Below, in pieces: positions 6,769 to 15,683 of a stretch of 32,414 nucleotides of DNA. The notes beneath the pieces are model-generated. The model made no database searches, was not told the DNA's origin, and worked only from the letters and a program-made list of their open reading frames with translations. Both the position numbers and the translations under genes were made by a program. This DNA is from Syntrophorhabdales bacterium (GTDB lineage: Bacteria > Desulfobacterota > Syntrophorhabdia > Syntrophorhabdales > Syntrophorhabdaceae). Where the stretch lies: NCBI GenBank assembly GCA_018052995.1, contig JAGPMK010000025.1, forward strand, positions 1 through 32,414, written 5' to 3'. Position 1 is the first letter of the stretch, and each line of letters starts with the position of its first letter.

Positions 6769-7900
6769 TATTAACAATGATTTAAAGGACATAGAAAAGG
6801 CGGTAGGTGAATTCTGTGCAAAGGAGTTTGACCTGGAGAATCTCCAGCAGCTTGAGGATGAGCACAGATTCCCAAAGGGTCTCTACGAAAAAATAGGGGA
6901 GCTTGGTATTATCGGTACTGGTTTTCCTGAGGATATAGGCGGTGCAGGATACGGCGCCATGGGACATGTTATTGCTGTAAAAGAGATGTGCAGGAGCCTC
7001 CCTGGCATGGGCATGGCACTGAGCCTCGGTTACATACCTGCCTTTGTCGTAGATGTCTATGGCTCTAAAGAGCAGAGGGAGAGATACATAAGACCCATGG
7101 TAGAGGGCAGGTATATCTCTGCCATAAGTGTAACAGAGCCGGATAGCGGAAGCGATATAGGCAGCATAAAGACAAGGATAGAGGAAAAGGGGGATTATTT
7201 TATCCTTAATGGCACAAAGCTCTTTACAACAAATGCGGGGTATGCGGATTTCTATACGCTCCTGGCAAGGGATGAAAACAACCTCACGGCAGTTATAATA
7301 GATAGGGAGCTCATAGGGAAGAACAGACCTGGTTCCTTTGAGATAACTGATCTTGGGAGGAAGATGGGCATCAATACCACCACATCCGGGGAGCTTGTCT
7401 TCAGCGATTTCTCCATACCAAAGGAAAATATATTAGGCAAAAGGGGTAAGGGTATGCGGATGGTCCTCGATGGATTTGAATTGGGCAGGATTGTCATTGC
7501 CGCCCAGGCATTCGGCGCTATGCTGTATGGCTATGAAAAGGCAGTGAACCACGCAAAAAAGAGAAAACAATTTGCAAGACCTATAATAAAATTTCAATCC
7601 ATAGAACATGACCTTGTGGATATGTATGTGGATATAGAGAAATGCAGGAACATACTCTACAGGGCAGCCTGGCTTTATGATAGGGGTGACCCTGAATCAA
7701 AAAGATATTCCTCTCTTGTAAAGCTCACCATCCCTGAGACCGCCATCAATGTCCTTAACAGGTGTATTGATATATTTGGCGGTTATGGTTATATGCGTGA
7801 GCAGGGGCTTGAAGGGGCACTCAGGGATGTGAGGATAACATCCATATACGAGGGGACAAGCAAGATCCAGAGAAATACCATCTCAAGGCTTTTGTATTGA
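6758..7900 (+). CDS. Acyl-CoA dehydrogenase
   Basis: A 380-residue FAD enzyme that forms a 2,3-double bond in an acyl-CoA thioester, passing electrons to an electron-transfer flavoprotein. Domains in order: N-terminal helical (about 1-120), middle beta (about 121-225, with YISAISVTEPDSGSDIGS typical of FAD/substrate contact), and C-terminal helical (about 230-380, with RKQFARPIIKFQSIEHDLVDM and DIFGGYGYMREQGLEGALRD). The catalytic glutamate is E365 in SIYEGTSKIQ, the MCAD/SCAD/glutaryl-type position. Substrate chain length cannot be told. AGAGGG lies about 5 nt before the ATG. It stands alone, without etf or thiolase neighbours, between a divergent gene and gyrA, so the pathway (fatty-acid, branched-chain or aromatic degradation) is unknown. 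Confidence 0.93.
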   Translation: MFFDINNDLKDIEKAVGEFCAKEFDLENLQQLEDEHRFPKGLYEKIGELGIIGTGFPEDIGGAGYGAMGHVIAVKEMCRSLPGMGMALSLGYIPAFVVDVYGSKEQRERYIRPMVEGRYISAISVTEPDSGSDIGSIKTRIEEKGDYFILNGTKLFTTNAGYADFYTLLARDENNLTAVIIDRELIGKNRPGSFEITDLGRKMGINTTTSGELVFSDFSIPKENILGKRGKGMRMVLDGFELGRIVIAAQAFGAMLYGYEKAVNHAKKRKQFARPIIKFQSIEHDLVDMYVDIEKCRNILYRAAWLYDRGDPESKRYSSLVKLTIPETAINVLNRCIDIFGGYGYMREQGLEGALRDVRITSIYEGTSKIQRNTISRLLY

Positions 7901-7983
7901 CACGGGCTTGCCAGCTAACAAGCCAGCCAGCTTTTAGCCTACCTACCACCCTGCCTGTTCAAGGTTTCAAGCCATGTTTTTAG

Positions 7984-8012
7984 CTGACACAGGCAAAGGG
8001 TTTATGTTAGAT
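7984..8012 (+). promoter_or_regulatory. Probable gyrA promoter
   Basis: CTGACA (7984-7989) and TTAGAT (8007-8012) are 17 bp apart, giving a start near 8019 and a leader of about 34 nt. AGGAGG at 8039-8044 is a strong ribosome site before the gyrA ATG. Just downstream of the acyl-CoA dehydrogenase stop, GGCTTG and CAAGCC can pair (about 7905-7924) but no T-run follows, so a terminator is not supported. Confidence 0.4.
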
Positions 8013-8052
8013 TAAAGCAAAAAAAGCAGTATATTCCCAGGAGGCAACATCT

Positions 8053-10470
8053 ATGCACCAATCTGTTGTAACCGTTCCCATTGAAGAGGAGATGAAGAGG
8101 TCATACCTTGATTATGCCATGAGCACTATCATAGGTAGGGCATTACCTGATATAAGGGATGGGCTTAAGCCTGTCCATAGAAGGATACTTTATGCCATGT
8201 ATGACCTTGGGAATACCCATGATAAGCCATATAAGAAATCCGCAAGGATAGTAGGCGATGTAATAGGTAAGTTTCATCCCCACGGCGACCAGGCTGTTTA
8301 CGATGCCATAACAAGGATGGTTCAGGATTTCTCTCTCCGCTATCCCCTCATAGATGGACAGGGTAATTTTGGCTCCATTGATGGTGACGCACCGGCAGCC
8401 ATGAGATATACAGAGGTTAGGCTATCGAGGATAGCAGAGGAGATGCTGAAGGATATAGAGAAGGATACAGTAATATTTAGGCCTAATTATGACGAATCAC
8501 TTTTAGAGCCTGTAGTATTACCATCCAAGATCCCAAACCTTCTTATCAACGGTTCATCAGGCATTGCAGTTGGGATGGCAACCAATATACCACCCCATAA
8601 CCTCAATGAGGTAGTTGATGCCATAGTGGCAGCCATAGATAATCCAGATATTACCATCGATGCATTGACAGAGATTATTCCAGGCCCTGATTTTCCCACC
8701 AAGGCTATAATCTATGGCAGACAGGGCATAAAAGAGGCATATGAGACAGGCAAGGGGCATATTATACTTAGGGCAAGGGCTGTTATAGAGAAGGGGAAAA
8801 GGGATGGAAGGGAGCGGATAGTAATAACAGAGATACCATATCAGATAAACAAGGCACGGCTCATAGAGGGGATTGTGGAACTGGTAAACGCAAAGAAGAT
8901 TGAGGGTATCTCCAATATGAAGGATGAGTCAAGCAGGGAGGGTATGAGGATTGTTATAGAGCTCAAAAAGGGTGAAATGGCTACACCGATCCTCAACAAG
9001 CTCTATAAGCACACCCAGCTTCAGACTACCTTTGGGATTATCTTTCTCACCATTGTTGATAATCAGCCAAGGGTTCTTAATATCAAGGACATAATCAATG
9101 AGTTTATAAAATTCAGAAAGGAGATTGTAACAAAACGTTCTATCTTTGAGTTGAATAAGGCATTAGAGAGACTCCATATCCTCGAGGGTCTCAAGATTGC
9201 CCTTGACCATATTGACGAGGTCATCGCCATCATAAAGGCATCAAAGAATACACCTGAGGCAAGGGCAGCCCTCGTAGAGAGATTCAGCCTTTCTGAGAAG
9301 CAGGCAACAAGCATCCTTGAGATGAGACTCCAGAGGCTCACCTCCTTAGAGCAGACAAAGATTATAGAGGATCTACAATCTACAAGAGAGGAGACAAAAA
9401 GGCTACAGAATATCCTTGACGATGAGAGGGTGCTCCTGAAGATCGTGAAGGACGAGCTTATTGATATAAAGAACAGATACGGTAATGAAAGACTCACAGA
9501 GATTGTGGATGAACTGCCAGAGATAACCATAGAGGATATGATCAAGGAAGAAGAGGTGGTAGTCACAATCACAAGCAAAGGTTACATAAAAAGGACATCC
9601 CTTGATCAGTATAAACACCAGCTCAGAGGCGGTAAGGGAAAGATAGGCATCGTTGTAAGGGATGAGGATGTGGTAGACCACCTCTATATTGCATCCACCC
9701 ACTCGTATATAATATTTTTTACAAATAATGGTAGGGCTTATATACTTAAGGTATACGCCATACCTGATGCACCCCTTACATCAAAGGGTAAACCTGTTCT
9801 AAACCTGATCAGCATAGGAAAGAACGAAAAGATAACAGCTGTTGCCCATGCCAATGAGTTTGTGGATGACCGGTATCTATTCCTTATCACGAAAAAAGGG
9901 AAGGTCAAAAAGATAAGCCTCAGCGAATTGAGAAATCTCAGATCAACAGGTATAAAGGTCATAGACCTCCCTGAGGGGGATAGCCTGGTAGGTGTCCTTG
10001 AGACAGATGGGGAAAATGAGGTGATGCTGGGGACAAAGAAGGGTATGGCCATTAGATTCCATGAGAAACAGATAAGGCAGATGGGAAGACAGGCATATGG
10101 TGTAAAGGGTATTACCCTTGAGGATGATGATGAGGTTGTCTCAGCAGAGATAGTTCACGATGACTCAGTGATATTTACTGTTACGGACAAGGGGTATGGA
10201 AAATGCTCCCCCTGTTCAGAATACAGGGAGCAGCTAAGGGGTGGTAAGGGTATAATAAATACCCGTTGCACAAAGAAAAACGGTGAGGTTGTATACATAA
10301 AGAAGATAGATAGCAAGGATGAGGTCATACTTGTAACAGATACCGGTAGGACTATCAGATTTCATGCCCAGAACCTTCCTGTCCAGAAAAGGGGCGGTAT
10401 AGGCGTAAAACTTATGGACCTCAAGGATGGTGAAAAGATAAGCAGTGTTGCTATCGCAGAACAGGATTAA
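8053..10470 (+). CDS. gyrA: DNA gyrase subunit A
   Basis: GyrA forms the cleavage-reunion half of gyrase, which introduces negative supercoils. The 805-residue protein has the winged-helix/tower part (about 1-500) and a six-blade-type C-terminal wrapping domain. Catalytic Tyr119 with Arg118 lies in [10 protein letters not shown]. The quinolone region reads [12 protein letters not shown]: Gln80 occupies the E. coli Ser83 position, while Asp84 matches Asp87. A GyrA box, HQLRGGKG, is at 522-529 and a second copy, EQLRGGKG, at 726-733, about four blades later. The boxes favour GyrA over ParC. Start: AGGAGG is 8 nt before ATG 8053. gyrB is not in the window. gpsA follows after 25 nt. Confidence 0.95.
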   Translation: MHQSVVTVPIEEEMKRSYLDYAMSTIIGRALPDIRDGLKPVHRRILYAMYDLGNTHDKPYKKSARIVGDVIGKFHPHGDQAVYDAITRMVQDFSLRYPLIDGQGNFGSIDGDAPAAMRYTEVRLSRIAEEMLKDIEKDTVIFRPNYDESLLEPVVLPSKIPNLLINGSSGIAVGMATNIPPHNLNEVVDAIVAAIDNPDITIDALTEIIPGPDFPTKAIIYGRQGIKEAYETGKGHIILRARAVIEKGKRDGRERIVITEIPYQINKARLIEGIVELVNAKKIEGISNMKDESSREGMRIVIELKKGEMATPILNKLYKHTQLQTTFGIIFLTIVDNQPRVLNIKDIINEFIKFRKEIVTKRSIFELNKALERLHILEGLKIALDHIDEVIAIIKASKNTPEARAALVERFSLSEKQATSILEMRLQRLTSLEQTKIIEDLQSTREETKRLQNILDDERVLLKIVKDELIDIKNRYGNERLTEIVDELPEITIEDMIKEEEVVVTITSKGYIKRTSLDQYKHQLRGGKGKIGIVVRDEDVVDHLYIASTHSYIIFFTNNGRAYILKVYAIPDAPLTSKGKPVLNLISIGKNEKITAVAHANEFVDDRYLFLITKKGKVKKISLSELRNLRSTGIKVIDLPEGDSLVGVLETDGENEVMLGTKKGMAIRFHEKQIRQMGRQAYGVKGITLEDDDEVVSAEIVHDDSVIFTVTDKGYGKCSPCSEYREQLRGGKGIINTRCTKKNGEVVYIKKIDSKDEVILVTDTGRTIRFHAQNLPVQKRGGIGVKLMDLKDGEKISSVAIAEQD

Positions 10471-10495
10471 TAAGGGGGGATAGTATCCTTTTTTT

Positions 10496-11512
10496 ATGAT
10501 GGAGTCAGATAGAGGGGAAAAAGGAATAGGTGTTATAGGGGCTGGTGCATGGGGCACGGCATTCTCCATGCACCTTGCAAGAAAGGGCAATAGGATACTG
10601 CTCTGGGTGTATGAGGAGGAACTTTTAGGAATCCTAAAAAATTTTAGAGAAAACAGACTGTATCTCCCTGGTTTTATCCTCCCCGAAGGTATTGATTTTA
10701 CAAATGATTTAGGAAAGGTGGCAGGCTTTTCTGATAATGTTATTATAGCGACCCCCTCATTTGCCGTAAGAACAATTGTGGAGAAGATATCTACATTATT
10801 AAAGAATAAAAGGATAGTTGTGCTTACAAAGGGTATAGAGACAGACACATTAAGATTTATGAGCCAGGTAGCCGCATCTGTGATTGGCAGCGAAGGGCTT
10901 ATATCCGTGCTTTCAGGTCCATCCTTTGCAAAGGAGGTGGCAGAGGGACGGTTTACATCTGTTACTGTTGCATCGAGAGACAGGGGTCTCTCCAGATATC
11001 TCCAGGGGCTTATCCATAGTGATAACTTTAGGGTCTATACAAGCGATGATGTTATAGGTGTTGAGCTCGGTGGGGCTATGAAGAATGTCATGGCAATAGG
11101 GGCAGGTATAATTGAGGGCCTTGACCTTGGGACAAACACAAAGGCTGCTTTTGTAACCCGTGCCCTTGCAGAGATAAAGAGGCTTGGAAGGGCATTAGGG
11201 GCAAAGGATACCACGTTTTTGGGGCTTTCAGGTGTGGGTGACCTGATCCTCACATCCTATGGTTCCTTAAGCAGAAATAGGGCATTCGGGGTGGAGCTTG
11301 CCAGGGGGCATAGACCTGGCGAGATTATAGGCTCTCAGAGTGCTGTTGTGGAGGGTTATTTTACTATAAAGGCAGCATATCTCATGTCGCAGAGGATGAA
11401 TGTAGCCATGCCTCTCACAGAGGAGTTATACAGGATTGTATATGAGGATAAAAACATACTGGAATCCATAAGGGATATAAAAAACAGGGGGCTAAAAGAG
11501 GAGGATGAATAG
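10496..11512 (+). CDS. gpsA: Glycerol-3-phosphate dehydrogenase [NAD(P)+]
   Basis: GpsA reduces dihydroxyacetone phosphate to sn-glycerol 3-phosphate for phospholipid synthesis. The 338-residue protein has the Rossmann loop GAGAWG (15-20), TKGIETDT (111-118, with Lys112), LSGPSFAKEVAEG (139-151) and Lys196 in GGAMKNVMAIGAG, then the C-terminal GLSGVGDLILTSYG domain. Two ATGs (10496, 10499) are possible; the family rarely has more than a few residues before the dinucleotide loop, so either fits. GGGGGGAT (10474-10481) and ATCCTTTT (10485-10492) around AGT could form a weak, G-U-rich hairpin next to a T7 run that abuts the ATG. This places the purine-rich ribosome site an unusual 15 nt from the start. 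Probably co-transcribed with gyrA. Confidence 0.95.
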   Translation: MMESDRGEKGIGVIGAGAWGTAFSMHLARKGNRILLWVYEEELLGILKNFRENRLYLPGFILPEGIDFTNDLGKVAGFSDNVIIATPSFAVRTIVEKISTLLKNKRIVVLTKGIETDTLRFMSQVAASVIGSEGLISVLSGPSFAKEVAEGRFTSVTVASRDRGLSRYLQGLIHSDNFRVYTSDDVIGVELGGAMKNVMAIGAGIIEGLDLGTNTKAAFVTRALAEIKRLGRALGAKDTTFLGLSGVGDLILTSYGSLSRNRAFGVELARGHRPGEIIGSQSAVVEGYFTIKAAYLMSQRMNVAMPLTEELYRIVYEDKNILESIRDIKNRGLKEEDE

Positions 11513-11658
11513 ATTTTATGGTGTTACTGATTAAGACATGATGGGAATTAAAAAATGGGATTGTATGGAACTGAGGATATGTTATGCAAGTGGAGATTTA
11601 CATCTTGAAATATAATAATTCTATTTTGATTTGAAAGGATTTGTGTTAATTTACATCT

Positions 11659-11931
11659 ATGTTTGGTATAGGTCTTCCTGAACTTATTGTTATACTCGTA
11701 GTTGCACTCCTTGTGGTGGGTCCCTCTAAGCTCCCTGAGCTCGCAAAGTCTATTGGAAAGGCATTTGGTGAGTTCAGGAGGATGGCAGATGAGGTTAAGG
11801 AGACCATAGAAGAGGAGGTAACAAAGGAACAGGCACCCGAAGACACCGAAGACAATAGTCATGAGGCAACACAGGATACAATAGGTGATGAAAAAACCAA
11901 CCCCCCTAAAAAAGATACCCCTGAGTTATAA
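11659..11931 (+). CDS. tatA: Twin-arginine translocase subunit TatA/TatB
   Basis: A 90-residue protein with the standard layout: a short N-terminal membrane helix (MFGIGLPELIVILVVALLVV), the hinge GPSKLPELAKSIGKA, an amphipathic helix (FGEFRRMADEVKETIEEEV) and a charged, disordered tail. The conserved Phe-Gly and Pro-Glu-Leu are present. The Glu in the membrane helix (GLPEL) and the FRRMADEVKET segment are TatB-like, so with no second copy here it may serve both roles (inference). tatC begins 10 nt later. The 146-nt gap before it contains a perfect TATAAT at 11611-11616 without a good -35. AAAGGA lies too far (about 19 nt) from the ATG to be an ideal ribosome site. Confidence 0.93.
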   Translation: MFGIGLPELIVILVVALLVVGPSKLPELAKSIGKAFGEFRRMADEVKETIEEEVTKEQAPEDTEDNSHEATQDTIGDEKTNPPKKDTPEL

Positions 11932-11941
11932 CAGATAGTCC

Positions 11942-12694
11942 ATGGCAAAAAAGATAAAATCAGAAGAAAAACAGCCACTTATATCACATCTGAAGGAATT
12001 GAGAGACAGACTCGTTGTATGCATTATAGCTGTGGGCATCACCTTTATTGCTGCCTATTGTTTCAAGGAAAAAATCTTTTATTTTCTCATGGAGCCCTTT
12101 ATAAAGGTTATGCCTGATAAAAGCTCATTTATCTTTACCTATGTCACAGAGGCATTTATTACATACTTTAAGATCTCTCTGGTAACAGCGATATTCGCTG
12201 CATCGCCTGTCATACTATATGAGATATGGATGTTTATATCACCTGGTTTGTATGAAAAAGAAAAAAAATATGTGTTTCCCTTTATATTTTATGGCAGCAT
12301 CTGTTTTATATGCGGCGCCCTCTTCTGCTATTTTGTAGTAATGCCATTTATCTATAGTTTTTTTGTGGGCTATGCAGCCGAGTTTATTATCCCCATGCCT
12401 GACCTTAAGGGCTATATGAACCTTACCCTCAAGCTCCTTATCACCTTTGGTCTGATATTTGAGATGCCTTTAATGGCATTCTATCTTGGAAGGGCAGGCA
12501 TTGTAAACTACAAGACACTCTCAAGTAAGAGACGATATGCTATCTTAGGTATATTTATCTTAAGCGCCATTATTACACCCCCTGAAATTACAAGTCAGAT
12601 TATTATGGCAATACCCCTGTGGGGGCTTTTTGAATTAAGTATCCTGATTATAAGGTTATCCGGAAAGAAGGTGAGAGATAGTGGACAGGTTTAA
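11942..12694 (+). CDS. tatC: Twin-arginine translocase subunit TatC
   Basis: TatC recognises the twin-arginine signal of folded proteins and assembles with TatA/B in the inner membrane. The 250-residue protein has the N-terminal PLISHLKELRDRL signature (13-25) and six predicted membrane helices. Conserved FISPGLYEKEKKYVFPF follows the second helix, and FGLIFEMPLMAFYLGRAGIV contains the conserved membrane glutamate. The loop before the last helix carries ITPPEITSQ. It lies 10 nt after tatA. Its last 14 nt overlap the glmU start (GTG 12681), so glmU translation is probably coupled. The basic C-terminus (SGKKVRDSGQV) is short, as usual. Confidence 0.95.
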   Translation: MAKKIKSEEKQPLISHLKELRDRLVVCIIAVGITFIAAYCFKEKIFYFLMEPFIKVMPDKSSFIFTYVTEAFITYFKISLVTAIFAASPVILYEIWMFISPGLYEKEKKYVFPFIFYGSICFICGALFCYFVVMPFIYSFFVGYAAEFIIPMPDLKGYMNLTLKLLITFGLIFEMPLMAFYLGRAGIVNYKTLSSKRRYAILGIFILSAIITPPEITSQIIMAIPLWGLFELSILIIRLSGKKVRDSGQV

Positions 12695-13676
12695 TGTGGT
12701 AATACTTGCAGCAGGCAAGGGCGAGCGCATGATGTCAAAAAAACCAAAGGTTTTACACGAGATTATGGGTAAGCCAATGATTGGTTATGTAATTGAGAGG
12801 GCAAAGGAGCTCAAACCTGAAAATATATCAGTGGTAGTGGGTTTTGGCAGGGAGAAGGTCATACCCTTGTTGAGTAATTACAATGTTGATTTTTCTATCC
12901 AGGGTGAGCAAAAAGGCACAGCCCATGCTGTCTTGTGTGCTGAAAACGCCCTTAAGGGAGGCGATCTCCTTGTTCTTTACGGTGACGTTCCCCTCATGGA
13001 TACCTCTACCTTGATGGATTTTATTGATTTTTATAGGGAAAAGAGGACTATCACCTTTATGACCACATCTGTAAACGACCCTTCAGGCTATGGAAGGGTC
13101 ATCATGGAGGGTGAGGATATAAAGGCAATTATTGAGGATGCTGATGCAACATCTGAACAGAAAAAGATTAATGAGATAAATACAGGCATCTGTATAATCC
13201 CTGAGGGGCACTTAAGGCTACTGAGAGAGATAAAGGATGATAACAGAAAGGGTGAATACTATCTCACGGACATATGTAGGGTGGCGGAAGAGAATAAGAT
13301 AAAGGTCAGGGGGTTTCATTATCCTGTATCCTCCCATGTCCTGGGTATAAATAGCAGGAAAGAGCTATTGGAGGCGAATGTTATAATGAGGGATAGGATA
13401 AACCAGCTTCACCTCAGAAATGGTGTGACCTTTATAGACAAAAATGTTTATATAGACAGCGATGTGGTGATTGGCATGGATACTGTCTTATACCCAGATA
13501 CATATATAATGGGTAGAACCATGATAGGTAGTGATGTAATTGTGGGCCCCAATACAGTAATAAAGAATTCCATAATCCATAGCCATGTTATTTTAAAGGG
13601 GTTTGCATCCATAGAGGGTGTGGAGGTGGAAGAGGGTAATGTGGTAGAGGCATTTGAAAAAAGAGTAAAGGCATAG
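12681..13676 (+). CDS. glmU: N-acetylglucosamine-1-phosphate uridyltransferase, GlmU lacking the acetyltransferase half
   Basis: The N-terminal pyrophosphorylase domain, which makes UDP-GlcNAc from GlcNAc-1-P and UTP, is complete: LAAGKGERM (9-17), KPKVLHEI, QKGTAHAV (77-84), YGDVPL (100-105) and GYGRVIMEG. After the linker only three or four left-handed beta-helix turns follow (about 245-310), then the protein stops at 331 residues. E. coli GlmU has 456. The part holding the catalytic His363 and the acetyl-CoA contacts of the bifunctional enzyme is absent. The 104 nt to glmS hold no lost coding, so this is not a simple frameshift. The acetylation of glucosamine-1-P must be done by another protein if the pathway is standard. 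Start is GTG, overlapping tatC by 14 nt. Confidence 0.9.
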   Translation: MDRFNVVILAAGKGERMMSKKPKVLHEIMGKPMIGYVIERAKELKPENISVVVGFGREKVIPLLSNYNVDFSIQGEQKGTAHAVLCAENALKGGDLLVLYGDVPLMDTSTLMDFIDFYREKRTITFMTTSVNDPSGYGRVIMEGEDIKAIIEDADATSEQKKINEINTGICIIPEGHLRLLREIKDDNRKGEYYLTDICRVAEENKIKVRGFHYPVSSHVLGINSRKELLEANVIMRDRINQLHLRNGVTFIDKNVYIDSDVVIGMDTVLYPDTYIMGRTMIGSDVIVGPNTVIKNSIIHSHVILKGFASIEGVEVEEGNVVEAFEKRVKA

Positions 13677-13748
13677 AGACTGGTTTATTTAGATTTGATT
13701 AGGTTTTTAATGGGTATTAAAGGACATGAACAGAGCTATAAAATTGAC

Positions 13749-13772
13749 TCTGCTTTGGTAAGCAGAAAGGAG
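13749..13772 (+). promoter_or_regulatory. Hairpin abutting the glmS ribosome binding site
   Basis: TCTGCTT (13749-13755), loop TGGT, AAGCAGA (13760-13766) form a perfect 7-bp stem. The ribosome site AAGGAG (13767-13772) begins on the very next base, and 8 nt later comes GTG 13781. A hairpin so close to the ribosome site could modulate glmS translation (inference). It is too short to be a glmS ribozyme and none of that ribozyme's core was recognised. This site also decides the start codon. Confidence 0.45.
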
Positions 13773-13780
13773 CAGTGGCA

Positions 13781-15601
13781 GTGTGTGGTATAGTTGGTTA
13801 TATGGGAAAGAACGAGGCATTTAATATACTTATTGATGCCTTAAAGAGGCTTGAATATAGAGGATATGACTCTGCTGGTATAGCCATATGGCACGATAAA
13901 TCCATTGAGATAATAAGGAGAAAAGGCAAGGTTGATGACTTAAGAAGGGCTGCATCAGGTAGACAGACCAGGGGGACAATGGGGCTGGCACATACAAGGT
14001 GGGCTACCCATGGCATTCCATCAGAAAGAAATGCCCATCCCCATAGGGCAGGGGATATTGTGGTTGTCCATAATGGCATAATAGAGAATTATCTGGAGAT
14101 TAAAGAGAGATTAAAAAAAAGGGGACACAGGTTCACCTCTGATACAGATACAGAGGTAATACCCCATCTTATAAATAGTTATATTGAAGAGGGCAGGGAG
14201 TTTGTGGATGCAGTGAGGCTCGCCTTAGGGGAGCTTGAGGGTTCTTATGCCCTGGGTATAATGAGGCAACAAGAAAGGATAATGATTGCTGCAAAAAAAG
14301 AGAGCCCCTTGATTGTAGGTATAATCAATGGCGAATCTGTGTTTGCCAGTGATACCCCAGCTATCATTGATATGACAAACAGGTTTATTTTTCTTGAGGA
14401 CAACGATATTGTAGTCTTCAGGGAAGGGGGTTTTAATATTATAGACATCAATGGCAATAGGGTAGAACGCCCCCCTCATAATGTAAACTGGACAGGTGCC
14501 ATGGCACAGAAGGGTGGATACAAACACTTTATGCTAAAAGAGATATTCGAGCAGCCCAGGGCTATAACCGATACCCTTATAGGCAGGGTGAGGGAAGAGA
14601 AGGCACAGATAGACCTCGATGAATTAAAACTGCCAAATCTTCAAGATGTTAGAAAGATATGGATGGTGGCATGTGGCACATCCTATCATGCATGTCTCAT
14701 AGGCAAGTATATATTTGAATCGTGTCTGAGGATGCCTGTAGAGACGGATATTGCATCTGAATTCAGATACAGGAGGCCTATAATAGATAACAAGGATATA
14801 GTTATCCTCATATCCCAGTCAGGCGAAACTGCAGATACCATAGCAGCAATGAAAGAGGGTAAAAATAATGGTGCATATACCCTTTCTGTCTGTAACGTCC
14901 TTGGCAGCACGCTGGCAAGGGAGTCCGATGGGGTAATCTTCACCCATGCAGGTCCAGAGATTGGTGTTGCATCCACCAAGGCATTTACAACCCAGATATC
15001 AGTGCTTTATATGCTTATGCTCTATATGGGAAGGCTGCTTGGTGTCATGGATAAGGAGACTACAAGGGTGATGATAGCTGAATTAAAGAGAATACCCCAC
15101 AAGATGCAGTCGATACTGAATGAGGCAGCCCAGATAGAAGAGATGGCAAGGAGATTCATGACATATAAAAATTTTCTTTACATAGGCAGGGGCATAAATT
15201 ATCCATCTATAATGGAAGGGGCATTGAAGTTAAAGGAGATATCATACATCCATGCTGAGGCATATGCTGCAGGGGAGATGAAACATGGGCCCATTGCCCT
15301 TATAGATGAGAACTTCCCTGTTGCTGTCCTATCACCCCATGACAGGACATACCAGAAGACATGCAGCAATATAGAAGAGGTCCTTGCAAGAAGGGGTAAG
15401 GTGATATTATTTACTGATACCCCAGCACATGACATGGCAGACAGGGCTGATAGTGTTTTTACCATGCCAGACACCATATATGAACTCCAGCCCCTTTTAT
15501 CAGCAATCCCATTACAGCTTTTGGCATATAATATAGCGAATCTTCTTGGCACAGATGTGGATCAGCCCCGTAATCTTGCCAAGAGCGTTACAGTGGAATA
15601 G
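13781..15601 (+). CDS. glmS: Glutamine-fructose-6-phosphate aminotransferase (isomerizing)
   Basis: GlmS makes glucosamine-6-phosphate from fructose-6-phosphate and glutamine, the entry to amino-sugar and peptidoglycan synthesis. I place the start at GTG 13781 and not at the in-frame GTG 13775. Only the former puts Cys at position 2 (MCGIVGY), exposed after Met removal as the N-terminal nucleophile, and AAGGAG lies 8 nt upstream. The 606-residue protein has the glutaminase domain (HTRWATHG, HNGIIENY, SDTDTEV), two SIS sugar-isomerase domains (VACGTSYHA, ILISQSGETADT, GVASTKAFTTQ) and the conserved end DQPRNLAKSVTVE. It follows glmU, which acts two steps later in the same pathway. Cyanobacterial-type glmS riboswitches were not recognised. 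Confidence 0.96.
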   Translation: MCGIVGYMGKNEAFNILIDALKRLEYRGYDSAGIAIWHDKSIEIIRRKGKVDDLRRAASGRQTRGTMGLAHTRWATHGIPSERNAHPHRAGDIVVVHNGIIENYLEIKERLKKRGHRFTSDTDTEVIPHLINSYIEEGREFVDAVRLALGELEGSYALGIMRQQERIMIAAKKESPLIVGIINGESVFASDTPAIIDMTNRFIFLEDNDIVVFREGGFNIIDINGNRVERPPHNVNWTGAMAQKGGYKHFMLKEIFEQPRAITDTLIGRVREEKAQIDLDELKLPNLQDVRKIWMVACGTSYHACLIGKYIFESCLRMPVETDIASEFRYRRPIIDNKDIVILISQSGETADTIAAMKEGKNNGAYTLSVCNVLGSTLARESDGVIFTHAGPEIGVASTKAFTTQISVLYMLMLYMGRLLGVMDKETTRVMIAELKRIPHKMQSILNEAAQIEEMARRFMTYKNFLYIGRGINYPSIMEGALKLKEISYIHAEAYAAGEMKHGPIALIDENFPVAVLSPHDRTYQKTCSNIEEVLARRGKVILFTDTPAHDMADRADSVFTMPDTIYELQPLLSAIPLQLLAYNIANLLGTDVDQPRNLAKSVTVE

Positions 15602-15642
15602 CCGAAGGGTTTTTGCATATTCTTTTTTAAAAGGTTTTTTTA

Positions 15643-15651
15643 TGCTATACT
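15643..15651 (+). promoter_or_regulatory. Extended -10 promoter of the phoH operon
   Basis: TG (15643-15644), C, then TATACT (15646-15651), a close match to the -10 consensus with the TGn extension. A T-rich tract fills the -35 zone. It lies 45 nt after glmS stops and about 33 nt before the phoH start, so the block phoH to lnt can be transcribed on its own. Confidence 0.5.
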
Positions 15652-15683
15652 GATCAGACAATAGGGAGGAATGATTTAAACAC

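Noticed and set aside
7905-7924. GGCTTG/CAAGCC hairpin after the acyl-CoA dehydrogenase as a terminator
   Set aside because: Six pairs only and no T-run on the plus strand.
9063-9702. Long minus-strand frames inside gyrA
   Set aside because: Low-complexity Ser/Ile/Leu-rich shadows typical of the antisense of AT-rich coding sequence.
13775-13780. glmS start at GTG 13775
   Set aside because: It would place the catalytic Cys at position 4. GTG 13781 gives MCGIVGY and has the properly spaced AAGGAG.
13677-13780. Lost C-terminal coding of glmU or a glmS ribozyme
   Set aside because: The 104 nt show no beta-helix repeats in any frame and no ribozyme core; the space is too short for either.
15671-15679. 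ATG 15671 as the phoH start
   Set aside because: It has the better-spaced ribosome site, but the frame reads ATG ATT TAA and stops at once.
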